From contig BQMF02000026.1 in the NCBI GenBank assembly GCA_027922465.2, positions 558,001 to 622,000 on the forward strand: a stretch of 64,000 nucleotides of DNA, given 5' to 3'. The first letter of the stretch is position 1; the number at the start of each line of letters is the position of its first letter. The DNA comes from Turritopsis dohrnii. Lineage: Eukaryota > Cnidaria > Hydrozoa > Anthoathecata > Oceaniidae. A program made the translations under genes and the position numbers. The notes below the pieces were generated by a model, which was given only the letters and a program-made list of their open reading frames with translations, made no database searches and was not told the DNA's origin. Positions 35,093 through 46,175 of this stretch are shown here, in pieces.

Positions 35093-35264
35093 TACCAGAA
35101 AAGAACTTATTTTGAACTTATTCTGAAATGAAGATGTTCATGGTCAAACGATTAGGAGTTAAAAAGTAACTATGAAGTTACTATGGACATAGCTCAAAAT
35201 TATAAGATGTAAAATGCAACTAATATGCAACTAAAATGCAACTTTTGCAAATTTTGACCCGATT

Positions 35265-35405
35265 TGTAATACCTGCCCCCAATTTGTAATAAAAAGGTCC
35301 CCCACCCTAATTTTGAATAAAAAAAGTCCCCTCCACCCTAATTTGTAATAAAAAAGTCCCCTCCACCCTAATTTGTAATAAAAAAGCCACCCTAATTTGT
35401 AACAA
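35265..35405 (+). repeat. ~30 bp minisatellite
   Basis: About four to five units of CCACCCTAATTTGTAATAAA plus AAAGTCCCCT stand in tandem with small variations. The array sits between the two GTTCTTAT-family copies and next to a long-TIR family fragment (35400-35510). Confidence 0.85.
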
Positions 35406-35559
35406 GATTCGCAAAAAATGCAAAAATATATTATATTTCCCCAAAGTTGCGAAAATTTTGTAAATTGTGTTGTGTGCATTTATATACCATGAGAAAAATG
35501 TATAATTAAATAATTACAATAACTCGTCAACCTGATATATACTCATATAAAAATGCCCT

Positions 35560-35943
35560 GTTCTTTTTTTTTGAGCCTTTTCCAGCCTGAATTATTCTTA
35601 TTTTGTTCTTCGCTTTAAGAACATAGTTTCACATTACAGCCTTTATTTTGTTCTTATTTATGGAAGTTCCAGTAAAATTAAAATAAATCTTTTTAAAAAC
35701 AACTGTTTAAAAGCATGGTTGCTGTTCGGTAATGACCCGATATGAGTATGCAAAGTGAAAAAAAACCCAACTTCTAAGCCATTTGCCAGCGAGTGAATTC
35801 ACATCATGAGTTGTTCTTATCATGAATTGTTCTTATTTTATAAGAAAATTCAGGCTTAGACTGTTCTTAATGTTTGTTCTTATTTTTTGGTCAAATCTGA
35901 GGCTCGTGTTCTTATAAAATTGTTCTTATAACAAAAAGCATGT
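35560..35943 (+). mobile_element. GTTCTTAT-family repeat, copy B
   Basis: Direct repeat of 34690-35092, lacking the left terminus and with a short internal deletion near 35875. The two copies flank a rearranged fragment of the long-TIR family. Confidence 0.65.
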
Positions 35944-36508
35944 AGTGTGATAGTTAAGGATACTTTTCAGACAGTTTTGGTTGCATTCCATGACCCGTTT
36001 CGAAATGTAAATAATAATAGGTATAGTGTAAGTTTGTATCACCAGTATAATAATAACGTCTACTATCGCTGTCATTACAGTAAATATGATAATTTAAATA
36101 AATAAATAAATTAAAGAATTGTCTGTTACTGTTACAGAATCTGTTGTAATTCCAAAATGCACAACAATAATCACAATCCCTCTCTTCAGTGGAGAGGAAG
36201 TGTGATTAGGAGGAAATTAAGCATACCTTAACCATGGCAAATGTGAAATAATATTTGCATTAACTACCGAAGCATCTCCGTACATTGAAAAAATCTTACA
36301 ATTTTTTGCTGTTTTAGCTGATTTATCTAATGCTTATAAAAAAGGTTATTTTTTATAATTAATTTAGTGGTATGCCCATGTATTAGAAATCATCTATTAT
36401 ATATTACATTTACTATGCTTATAAAGAGGTGTATCTCGATTTAGTGGTGTGTTCATCCAGTAGAAACTGTATTGATTAATTGATTATTACATTTTCAGAT
36501 TTTCCGAA

Positions 36509-38687
36509 ATGTTAGAAATTGCTGTCATTGGTGCGGGTGTCTCAGGCCTGGTCGCCAGTCGACATCTGATCCGAAAAGGATTACGCCCCTGTATCTTTGA
36601 AGCCGCCCAAACCTTGGGAGGTGCTTGGTCTACCTCCTTATCAAATGATGACAATGGTACGAAACAATCACGACCACAATCACGACCTAAGAACCAAAAA
36701 ATGTGGAATGGAATGACAACCAATTTATCGAAGCATACATGTCGATTTTCTGAACATCCATGGCCGGAATCAACTCCCACCTTTCCAACGGTTGCTGATA
36801 TGGAAGCCTATCTTCAAAGCTATTCCGATCGTTTTATTGTAGATCCAACATGTTTTAAATTTGGTTGTCAAGTCACTCATATTTCCCCTCTTCAGCAACA
36901 ACAACATGGAGGATAATCGAGTGGAATGGACTGATTTGAAGCACGATACCAAACACTCCAAAAAGTTTGGAGGAGTCGTTGTTGCAACAGGATTCTTTTC
37001 CAAACCGTATATCCCCAAGCTATTTGTGGAAGCATTCAAAAATCACAACAATAACATCTTACTTCATTCCCAAGACTACATATCCCATCAGGAATTTGCC
37101 AATGATACGGTAGTGGTTATTGGATCATCATTTAGTGCCACGGAAATTGCTGTCGATGTTTCTAAATCAGCCAAACGAGTGGTCAACATTGTCTCGCGGA
37201 TTCCGTGGGTGATCCCGCGGTATATTCCCGACAGTACTGATGCTGCTACCACAGCCATTGTACCCATTGATTTGGCCTTTTACCATCGTCCTAAGGATGT
37301 CCACTCATCGTCGGAAGAAGTCATTACTGTGACCCCCGAAATGGCACGAAAAAAACATGCAGGATTGCAATCGATTGTAGGCCCAAGACAGGCCTCATCA
37401 CCCTTGGGAATTCCCACCAACTGGGATGAACCACCACTTGTTGCCATTAGTGATTATTATTTGGATTTGGTCATGGATGGTACTATTGAAGTGATTCATG
37501 GATCGGTACAAGAAATCGAAATTGACCATAAAACGATGTCAACGGATGCGGTATTGCGAATAAAAACGACTCCATCCCGGTCATCCTCTACCAATAAAAA
37601 TAATGAGGAGCAACGGCAATGTTGGACCTTTCCGAAACACAATACGAAGATTATATGTTGCACGGGATACGAACCTGATTTGGAGGAGTATCTCGATGAG
37701 TCGATATTGCAAACGATCGATTATAACAGTAATAGTGATAGAGATGATTATAAGCATCGTGAAAAGTGCTTTTGCCCCATGACAGTATGTTGGGATACAA
37801 TACATCCGTCTCTACCTAATTTGGCGTTTTGTGGAATGTATCGGGGCCCGTATATGGGAATCATGGAATTGCAGGGACGATTGGCCGCCAAGGTCTTGAG
37901 TGGAGAACTAGGGCTGGAAGAATCACAAGAGGCAGCATTGGAACATTCCAAACTTATTCGCTCTTATACACCCAGGGCCCAATTTCCTCATTTTGACTAC
38001 ATTGGATTTATGGATAGCTTGGCCATGGTACAACAACCAAAAGATAAAACAAAGAAGATGGAGAGTCCATATGATGATGGATTTCCAAAACTCAACACCC
38101 GGAAGGGAGACTTTGTAGCGCCATGTTTTTATCAATCCGATGAAGAATTGGCAAGAGCTGGTCAAGACGAATATCAACAGGAAGTGCAGCGTGGACAGGA
38201 GGGGAGATACATGGCTCCCTTGGTGCTCAGCGCTATGGTTGGTCAATGGAACTATGATCGACGCATCGTCCATCTCGCGAATAATTATCATGAGCGTGTC
38301 TATGGACAAGTGAAGTTTTCTCGTTCTAAGACTTTGGACTACGTCTTGTATCGAGAAGACGGGTTTTACGAATTGAGTCCGACCAAAACCCTGCCAGTCT
38401 TTCGGGAGTATCAATATGTGGTGAATTCCAATAATACGTTGGATATCTACTTTGTGGAAGGGAAACAACGTGCGCATTTGTTTTTGAGCCTTCAATTTAC
38501 CAAACAAAACGACGATGGATATTGGATGGCTACCTCAGATCATTTGTGTATTAAAGATTTGTATTCCGCCACCTTTCAAGTCAAATTGGACGGATTGTCT
38601 GCTTCCGAAATCATAATGACCTATCGTGTTAAAGGTCCTGCAAAGGATTACGAATCAACAACGATTTTAACTCCCCATAAACCATGA
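36509..38687 (+). pseudogene. Flavin-containing monooxygenase with DUF6314-like domain, copy 1 (frameshifted)
   Basis: An intronless copy of the gene at 46176-48368, nearly identical at the DNA level. The first frame (136 codons) stops at TAA 36914-36916. Compared with the other copy there is one extra A after GGAGGAT, and the following frame then runs open to 38687. The glutamine tract is shorter here (4 against 8). The FAD motif reads GAGVSG instead of GAGPSG. A patch at 37890-37990 (LSGELGLEESQEAALEH) is far more diverged from copy 2 than the rest. Without the extra base it would encode a full-length enzyme; as read, no intact protein is made. A sequencing error in this base is possible. 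Confidence 0.85.
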
Positions 38688-38859
38688 ATGAATCCATAAC
38701 AAATAACTATAATTACATTTCTCGAAAGACTGAAACGACATATGTGGTTGTTACGTAATCACTGTGGCTTGGTTGGAAATGTGTTTTGTCTGGTGCATGT
38801 TCCTTACCGAATAGACCATTCGTTAATATTAATATTTTGCCGAACTATCGGTAGCTGAA

Positions 38860-39137
38860 GAGATATCTGGATCAAGATGGATATCATTTACAGTTAAAAT
38901 ATTTTGGTAATTACGGGATATTCTTGCGGGATTGCAGGATGCGAAAAATTATTTTTTCCTTGATTTCACAAACTCAATTTTATGCCAGGGCAGATTTTTA
39001 CATTTTTGAATTCTGCTTTTGATCATCATACTTCCAGATCATTTGCAATCTTATGTTCAGTTTTCATTTTTTCTGCAAACAATTTAATTCAGCTTACACC
39101 ATGCTAGCGTTATTATACAGATAGATAGAACAGGAGC
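38860..39137. other. No gene seen
   Basis: AT-rich flank beyond the end of the inverted duplication; the similarity to the 46 kb side stops near 38850. Confidence 0.5.
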
Positions 39138-39508
39138 TGATCATATGGAGCTTTTTATTCCGACAGGGCGAGACGAGGTGTTTTGACGGGACCCTAGTTC
39201 TTATGTAATTCACTGTATTTATTTTTGTGATGATATGGAAAATAAAAAAAATCAATCCGTCTCGGCTATGCGAGATCTCGGTTAATATTGCCGGGATCTC
39301 GAGGTGTTTTTTCCATATGATCACAGTTATCTCTTCTTGCCGGGACGGGATAATATTTCACGCATACACATTAGTTAAACTTTTTTATATAAACAATAAC
39401 AAAAAACTATTCCGGGTTGATTTTCATCTCGTATGATCGCAATGCAAAAAAACTGTCCTGGCACAATTTTCATCCCGCCCAACCGCAATAAAAAACTTCA
39501 TATGATCA
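39138..39508. mobile_element. MITE with TGATCATATG ends
   Basis: Left end TGATCATATGGAGCTTTTTA; right end is the inverse of TGATCATATGAAGTTTTTTA. A third CATATGATCA lies at 39315. No coding sequence. Confidence 0.6.
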
Positions 39509-40779
39509 ACCCCATGGTTTATCGACGTTTATAGTTTATTGAATTTACAAATTTAAATTAAGACTGTATTTTCACTATAATAGGGAGCTATCTCCGTTCT
39601 ATCCGAAAAATTTATCGGGGAGGCCTTCGGTTTCCAGTTGCTACGATCCAATTAACGAGAAAGGGTATGACCGGACATTGAAATAATACCGTATCAGAGC
39701 GATGTTGGTGTATCGATGCGATAAATTTTTCCAGTGAACATCGAGTGGAGAGAAAGGGGACAAAAGACGATAAAAAGAAAACATAGTCTTCGTTTTCTAA
39801 ATGGTATAATTTACAACTTCTTCATAATAAATTAAAAATTTATTTTTTTCAAAAAAATTTTATAAGTGAATATATCACGGGATACATATCACAGGATAGA
39901 TATGTATAACTTTAAAAGCCAGTATAATGAAAAATTAGAAAAAACACAGATTTTGTACAATATTTCATTAGCTGTGTGTCTTTGTGAAGAGTATTTGTAT
40001 ACTTTATCGGTAAAATAAGTCAGCAAAAACTTCAGTTACTTTCACATAATATGGCCACTTTTTGCCGAACAAATTCCAGATCAAAAATGACCGAAAAGTT
40101 TGAAAGTTTTTCCAAAAGATCTGATATTGAATTTCGATCAAACAACATTATCATATCCCCCCTGGGAAATACAGGGATCCCAGCGAGCATAAAATCATAA
40201 AAAATCATAAAATGGAAAGTTTTAGGTCCAAAATCATAAAATTAGCATAAAATATAATGAGTTTCTTAAAATGTCATAAATTCTTACATAACCAGGATTC
40301 GCAAAATTGTCTTTTTAGTCAAAAACACAATATCTGCCACAATTAACTGATACTCCAAATTAAACCAATTAAACCATATCCTCCATCTACTGCCATTTAT
40401 AAATTATTATTCCTCTACTCTGATACACAAATTTGATATTGTGAAGGATGAGGACAAATTGGGAAGTGGGTTTTCTGATGTCTTGAATAAATAAACACTT
40501 AATCGTGTTGAATAAAGAGATTGCTGAATCTGAAAATTTATTTGTCAACTTGTTTTAACTCTTAGCAAAGGCTATATTCCATATTACCACATAAGGCTTT
40601 AAGGCTTTCTTTTTTTCTTATTAATCATGATGCTTTTTATAGTTAGAATAATATACTAATACACCATGGGAAAAACAGCATATGTAAAAAGTGGGAATAA
40701 ACGTTTGATTGGATTAGCTCAGTAAAGAAAGCGAGATATTTGGCATTTTGAAAGTTATGCTCGAAAACTTTCAGAATTG

Positions 40780-43000
40780 ATAATAGTGGCTTATCACAAG
40801 TGAAAACCCATGAAAAGTGTCAAAAGCAAGGCAAAGTATTTTCAGAGAAAAGAACTTTTGAAGTTAAAAGATCGGGTGAAGTTGGTCTTTCTAAAAATTC
40901 ATTTCAACTAAGTGCAGAAGATGAAGTTGTGAAAGCAGAGATTATCCAAGCGCTGCATTATAGTAAATAAAAACTTGTCGTTTTCGTCAGCTAAAGATGA
41001 TGGTGACAGATTTAGAGCAATGTTTCCCGATTCAATCATCGCTAAATCCTACAGCATGGCTGACACAAAAGTGCAATATATTGTTAAGTTTGGGGTAGCT
41101 GACCATTTACAAAAAAAACTCATCTATGATGTTAACAATGTACCATTCTCATTTCTATTTGATGAAACCACTAACTGCCAGGTGAAAAAACAATACGACG
41201 CGTATGTCTTATTGGTCTCATCGTTTTGACAAAGTAACAGTTATGTTGGTTCCGTTTTTCTAAGACACTGCACTTCAGATGATTTAGTTAAACACTACAA
41301 TGAAATGATACAAAAGCTTGGTTTTAGCTCTCTTTTGCACTTTGGGATGGATGGCCCCAATGTTAATCTTTCCTTTGAGAACAAGTTGGCAAGTAGTCTA
41401 AAAGAATTTGATACATCTTTTTTACGGCTGGGATCTTGTTCCTTGCACCCCACTCATACTGCTTTTCGAAAAGGAATCAAGAAGCTGTTTTCGTATTCTG
41501 TTGAGTTACCTGCTAGAGAAAAGGAGAAGGAAAAAGAAAAAGGAAAAATGACTTTTGACGATCTTTTTAATGATTTTTTAATGATTTGCATTTCTTCTTC
41601 AAATTGTCAAGTGCTAGGAGACATGATTGCAAGTCATTGGCACAAATTACCAATGTTGTTGCCCGTTATGCATGTAAACACGCTGAAACCAGGTGTTTAT
41701 CAATGAAGTATGTTGCAAACACGCTGAAACCAGGTGGTTATCTGATGAAGTATGTTGCACTTCGTTTTTAAGAACAGTGGCCAAACTTGAAAGAGTATTT
41801 TCTTAATTTTATCCCTAAGCAGAAGAACTTTAAATCAGTATTTCGAAAACTCACCGTTATATTCGAATTAAAGAAGCACTAGAAGATCCATTAACTGAAG
41901 CTTATGTCGCATTCTGCTCTTTTGTTGCTCATGATTTTGAATCCTTTTTGTTACCTTTCCAAACAGGTGACCCAATGATTCACCAACTATACCCTGCTAT
42001 GTTCAAGCTACTCAATGATCTGCAATCTAAATTTGCAAAGACTGGGCCTCTAATGTCAGTATTGATGTTGGAAAAAGAGAAAATCTTAAACCACTTAATT
42101 TGATCGATGTGGGTACCAAAGCCAAAGTCCTGTTTTTGGACTCTACATTTTTCGCAGATGAAAAACAAAGTAAAAGATTGTCAAAACTTTTATATAACAT
42201 CAGTTCAATACTTGAGAAACGAAATTTGCCTGGAGCTACAAGTGCAGTTCCAACATCGCATTGTCAATTTGTCTTGGACATGTTTTTTTTTCACTTTCTA
42301 CAACTGAAGATGTTGTACCAAAATAAAGAGTTGAAGGAGGAATGGTACAAAAACCCAGTGGCTTTTTAAAGTACTCACAGCTTTTTTCATTAGTCAAGTG
42401 TGTTCTTTCTTTAAGCCATGGCAACAGTACTCCAGAACGTGGTTTTTCTATTAATAAACTGCCACTAGATGCTCATGGATATACAATTTATGAAGACACC
42501 ATAGTTGCTCTAAGAACTGTCAAAGATGAACTTAATCGTGTGGGTGATGTTCTTAAATTCAACATTGATCGTGATTTAATCCGAGAAGTCAAATCTTCCT
42601 ATACAAAGTATGAGGCTGACCGTAAAGTAAGGAAAGCTATTGCTGATGCTGAAGAAGCTGAAAGAAAAAAATGTGAGTCGAGTCTTACACAACAAGTTCT
42701 TATTCAGCAACAAATCGATTCTGTCAATCTTGAAGTAGAAAAATGTAAATCGAGTTTAAAAGTAGCAGAGATATAATCGATGCTGCACGGAAAAACCTCC
42801 AGCAAGCGTTAACAAATACAAAAAAAGACTGTTGATCGCAACCTCACTCAGCAAGCCTTGTCAAAAATTGAAATTGGTACTAAAAGGAAAAGGAAATTTG
42901 AAAAAGACCTTGCTGATCTGGTAGAAAAAGGAAATAAATTACGCAAAGAAAACAAGACGACTTGGAAGTCGAAAATTTCGCTATATTGCATTCCCACAAT
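40780..43000 (+). pseudogene. hAT-like transposase remnant
   Basis: Several open pieces in shifting frames: 40975-41229 (SFLFDETTNCQVKKQYDAYV), 41305-41706 (LLHFGMDGPNVNLSFENKLA), 42100-42369 and 42342-42776. The last includes LSLSHGNSTPERGFSINK, which resembles the hAT C-terminal dimerisation motif, then a charged coiled coil (KAIADAEEAERKKCE). The DETTN and GMDGPN contexts are typical of this invertebrate hAT-like group. Multiple frameshifts and stops make it inactive; conserved pieces in the middle are deleted. Confidence 0.7.
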
Positions 43001-43188
43001 TCTAACAAATATATACTGTTCATAGAACGGTGAGATACAATAGTTGATAACGGTAGCAAAACTTCAACTCGCAATTATACAAAACAAATACATCAAAACT
43101 TATTCGTCTTAAAGTCTTCAGGACGGTGTCACAATTACACAAATCTACTCTCAACAACTTTAAAAATCATTCTCAATATAGCATTGCC

Positions 43189-43436
43189 AAATTGCCCAAT
43201 TTTGGCCAAATTTGACAAAATGGCTGTCAAATTCGAAATCAGCACCTTGCAATTGTGCTTTGTGCAAATTTTTATGAAAATTGGAGAGCTTTTATAATTT
43301 GGTCCAAATTTGGCCCGAATTGCCCAATTTTGGCCAAATTTGACAAAATGACTGTCAAATTCGAAATCAGCACCTTTCAATTGTGCTTTGTGCAAATTTT
43401 TATGAAAATTGAAAAACTTTCATAATTTGGTCCAAA
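43189..43436 (+). repeat. ~129-bp tandem duplication inside hAT element
   Basis: Two near-identical units beginning AATTGCCCAATTTTGGCCAA (about 43189 and 43319), each containing CAAATTCGAAATCAGCACCT. The duplication lies between the transposase remnant and the 3' end. Confidence 0.85.
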
Positions 43437-44479
43437 AATTAGTCAGCCTGAAAGTCAGCCTGCAAAAGATTTTATTGCTAAGGTGTGTGCGGACATAGCT
43501 TTTATATGCAATTATTTACCTTAGTGAGATCGTCCAAAATGTCACGGAGATAGAACGACGATACCAATACTTCGCTATAATAGCGAAATTAACAAGTAAA
43601 TAATACATATTTTTGAAATACCTGTTCTTAAACTTGCTTTTGTTTTGATTTTTTCAGAAATTTGCTTCAGCTTTAGAAATCCCCAGTGAACTTGCGGATT
43701 TTTGTGTGATTAAGTTTTGCTTCATAATCGGCATTAAAGCTGTTCTATTTTATTCCATTCATGAGTCGTTTAGAGGTTTAGAGGTATATACGTAAAAGAG
43801 GTATATGCTGAGAAACGTTTAGGCTTGTTTATATTTTTCTGTACTGATACTTGTTTTGTTTTAATTTGATCTAGTTAGATATATTGATACTTTTGCTTCT
43901 GTTTAGATTGGAGTTCATTTAAGTTTTTAATTTGCTCTAAACATTGTGTTAACTTTAGAATTATCCCATGAACATCCTTCTGATTAAGTTTTGCTTAATA
44001 ACCGGAATTAAAACCTGCTCCATTTGATTTGAATAATAGAGTTGCTTAGTATATTTTCACATGCATGCTAAAATATAAGTGAATGTAAGCTTGTTTATTA
44101 TTTTCGAAACTGATACTCAGGTATATTGGTACTTGCCTTTGTTTAGATCTGAGCTATAAAGATGTTTTTATTGATTGTTGTTTTTATGTTAATTATGTTA
44201 ATATGGTAATCAAGTTAGGTATGTTAATATATGCTTTTGGTTTAATTTAAACTTTGTTCTTGATTTACTTTAGACTCCTCTGCTAATGACAGTTCTTATG
44301 TTATTAAAGACTGAAATTTAGTTCAATAGTTTATAAGAGTAAAGATGAGATAGAGCTTTTCCCAAGAAAGTCAATCGCTAAAACAGGGAACCACTAACTA
44401 ACCACTAGAGAACCAGCAGTCTCTGGTGATTATTTGAAAAACTGGTGGTTCCCTAATTAGTAACTACCCCCAAGAAACC

Positions 44480-44516
44480 GTTTTTATGTTTTTATGTTTT
44501 TATGTTTTTATGTTGT
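44480..44516 (+). repeat. (TTTTTATG)n short tandem repeat
   Basis: About four units of TTTTTATG near the right end of the hAT-like element. Confidence 0.85.
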
Positions 44517-45325
44517 TCCTCCTATAAGGAAATCATCTAGTTAACATCCATATAAAATTATTTTAAGTTTTTCCTACATTTGGCATTATTTACGCGAGGA
44601 AATCATAAAATTGGCATAAATTTTGTTCGAAAATAGCATAAAAAAGCATAAAATTTAATGAAAATTTATCATAAAATCATAATAAAATGAGATTTTTTTG
44701 GCTGGGACCCCTGGAAATATACGTTTAATCCAAGGAGAACGAAGACTGTCCCAATAAAAAGTGTAGATGATAAGGGACAGATCATGGCAACTTTTTCTAT
44801 CGGTATGACTGGCGCATTTCTACCAATACAACTCTATCATGAAGAAAAGAAACGAAGATGTTTTGCCAACTATGACCTTTAATCTTTGCGAGATGCATTT
44901 CCGCCAGATTATCATCCCTCAAAAACCTCAACTAATTTCACTAAAACCATTTCACGTGAAATGGTTGACGGTGTTACACAACCGTCAAGAGGAAGCAAGT
45001 GGATGATCACTTTTTGCTACAAGCGATTGACAACTTACCCAAATTGTATCCGTTTGAAGATATCGATCGTTTAATATCGTCCGTCAACATCACGTCTCAC
45101 TTGGAATTGTCAGATGAAAAAAAGTAAATCGAATGTCTAATTCAAAGCGTGGCAGTAGTTGACGCTGTGAGGTGTCGCGACAGTCTTTGAAATTGATATA
45201 ATAATTAAATGAATGAATGAGATTCCAAATAGTTTTCAAAAAAAAAAAGAGATCTTTTTCTATTTTGTCTATAGTCTATAGTGATAGTGATTCAAAGCAT
45301 GGGATTGTAAAGCACAACACAACAC

Positions 45326-45390
45326 ATCACACATAATTATGACATCACACATAATTATGACATCACACATGATTATGACATCACACATAC
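45326..45390 (+). repeat. 17-bp tandem repeat
   Basis: Nearly four units of ACATCACACATAATTATG with small changes in the last two. It lies between the old transposase fragment and the right monooxygenase arm. The rest of 45130-45990 shows no gene. Confidence 0.85.
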
Positions 45391-46175
45391 TTGTGAGTAA
45401 ACTCAAGAATGTTCCTTGCGCGATCTGAAGTTTTAAGTACTGTCAAAACGTGTTCTCAGCAAAATGGTCGAAAATACCGACATTAAAAAGATATTGCGTG
45501 CAACAAAATTCATGATTATACTTGAGGGATTGTTGAGGTGTCAACAAACAACTATTGTCATTCTCCACTTGTTCAAGGTAGCCCAGAAATCACCTGCAAA
45601 TTATCTGTTAAATTGGCCGTGGCAACGATTAAAGCCAACTTGGTGAAGCATGTTGGTCTGAATTAGCTATGTAAAAAACAACGTTAAATAAATAAATAAA
45701 CAAACAAACAAATAAACAGTCAGACCCCAAAACAGAAAAGGAAAACTTGAAAAGATTAAGGAAAACATAAAACATAGAAGTTGCAATAGTACTGACATCA
45801 CAACTTTTTCAAGGCCTTGCCAAAGAAGAAAAAATAAAGAGGAACTCAAAATGTTATTGTGATCGAATAATTTGCAGTTTAATTCATTAGAATTTAAAAA
45901 TATAAATGTTACTCTATGTTACTCTATGGTAGTTAATTGATTATAAGTTTTTGTACATCACTTTCTCATAAAATTATCAGGTGAAAACGGGATAGGATAG
46001 TTCGGCAAAATATTAACGCTTGAAAAAATTCAAGAATGGTCTATTTGGTAAGGAACATGCACCAGACAAAACGCATTTCCAACCAAAGCCACAGTGATTA
46101 CGTAACAACCACATATGTCGTTTCAGTCTTTCGAGAAATGTAATTATAGTTATTTGTTATGGATTCATTCATGGT

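Larger units (their letters stand above)
40172..44713 (+). mobile_element. hAT-like DNA transposon, decayed
   Basis: The ends are CAGGGATCCCAGC and the inverse CAGGGGTCCCAGC, followed inside by AT-rich GCATAAAATCATAAAA words on both sides. The flanks GGGAAATA and GAAATATA are a plausible diverged 8-bp target duplication. The interior carries transposase fragments (40780-43000) and a 129-bp tandem duplication. It sits in the spacer of the monooxygenase inverted repeat. Confidence 0.65.
40105..45125 (+). pseudogene. Older DDE-superfamily transposase fragment, split by the hAT insertion
   Basis: At 40113-40171 the frame reads KDLILNFDQTTLSY. At 44714 it resumes KYTFNPRRTKTVPIKSVDDK, then MATFSIGMTGAFLPIQLYHE. 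The order NFDQT..., VPI...DK.QI.ATF, FLPIQL matches a DDE transposase group related to pogo/Tigger, with the first catalytic Asp in FDQT. The 3' part is broken (TAA near 44879, frameshifts after FANYDL). A last open patch ends ...ITSHLELSDEKK at about 45124. The two halves meet across 40172-44713, showing the hAT element landed inside this gene. Confidence 0.6.
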
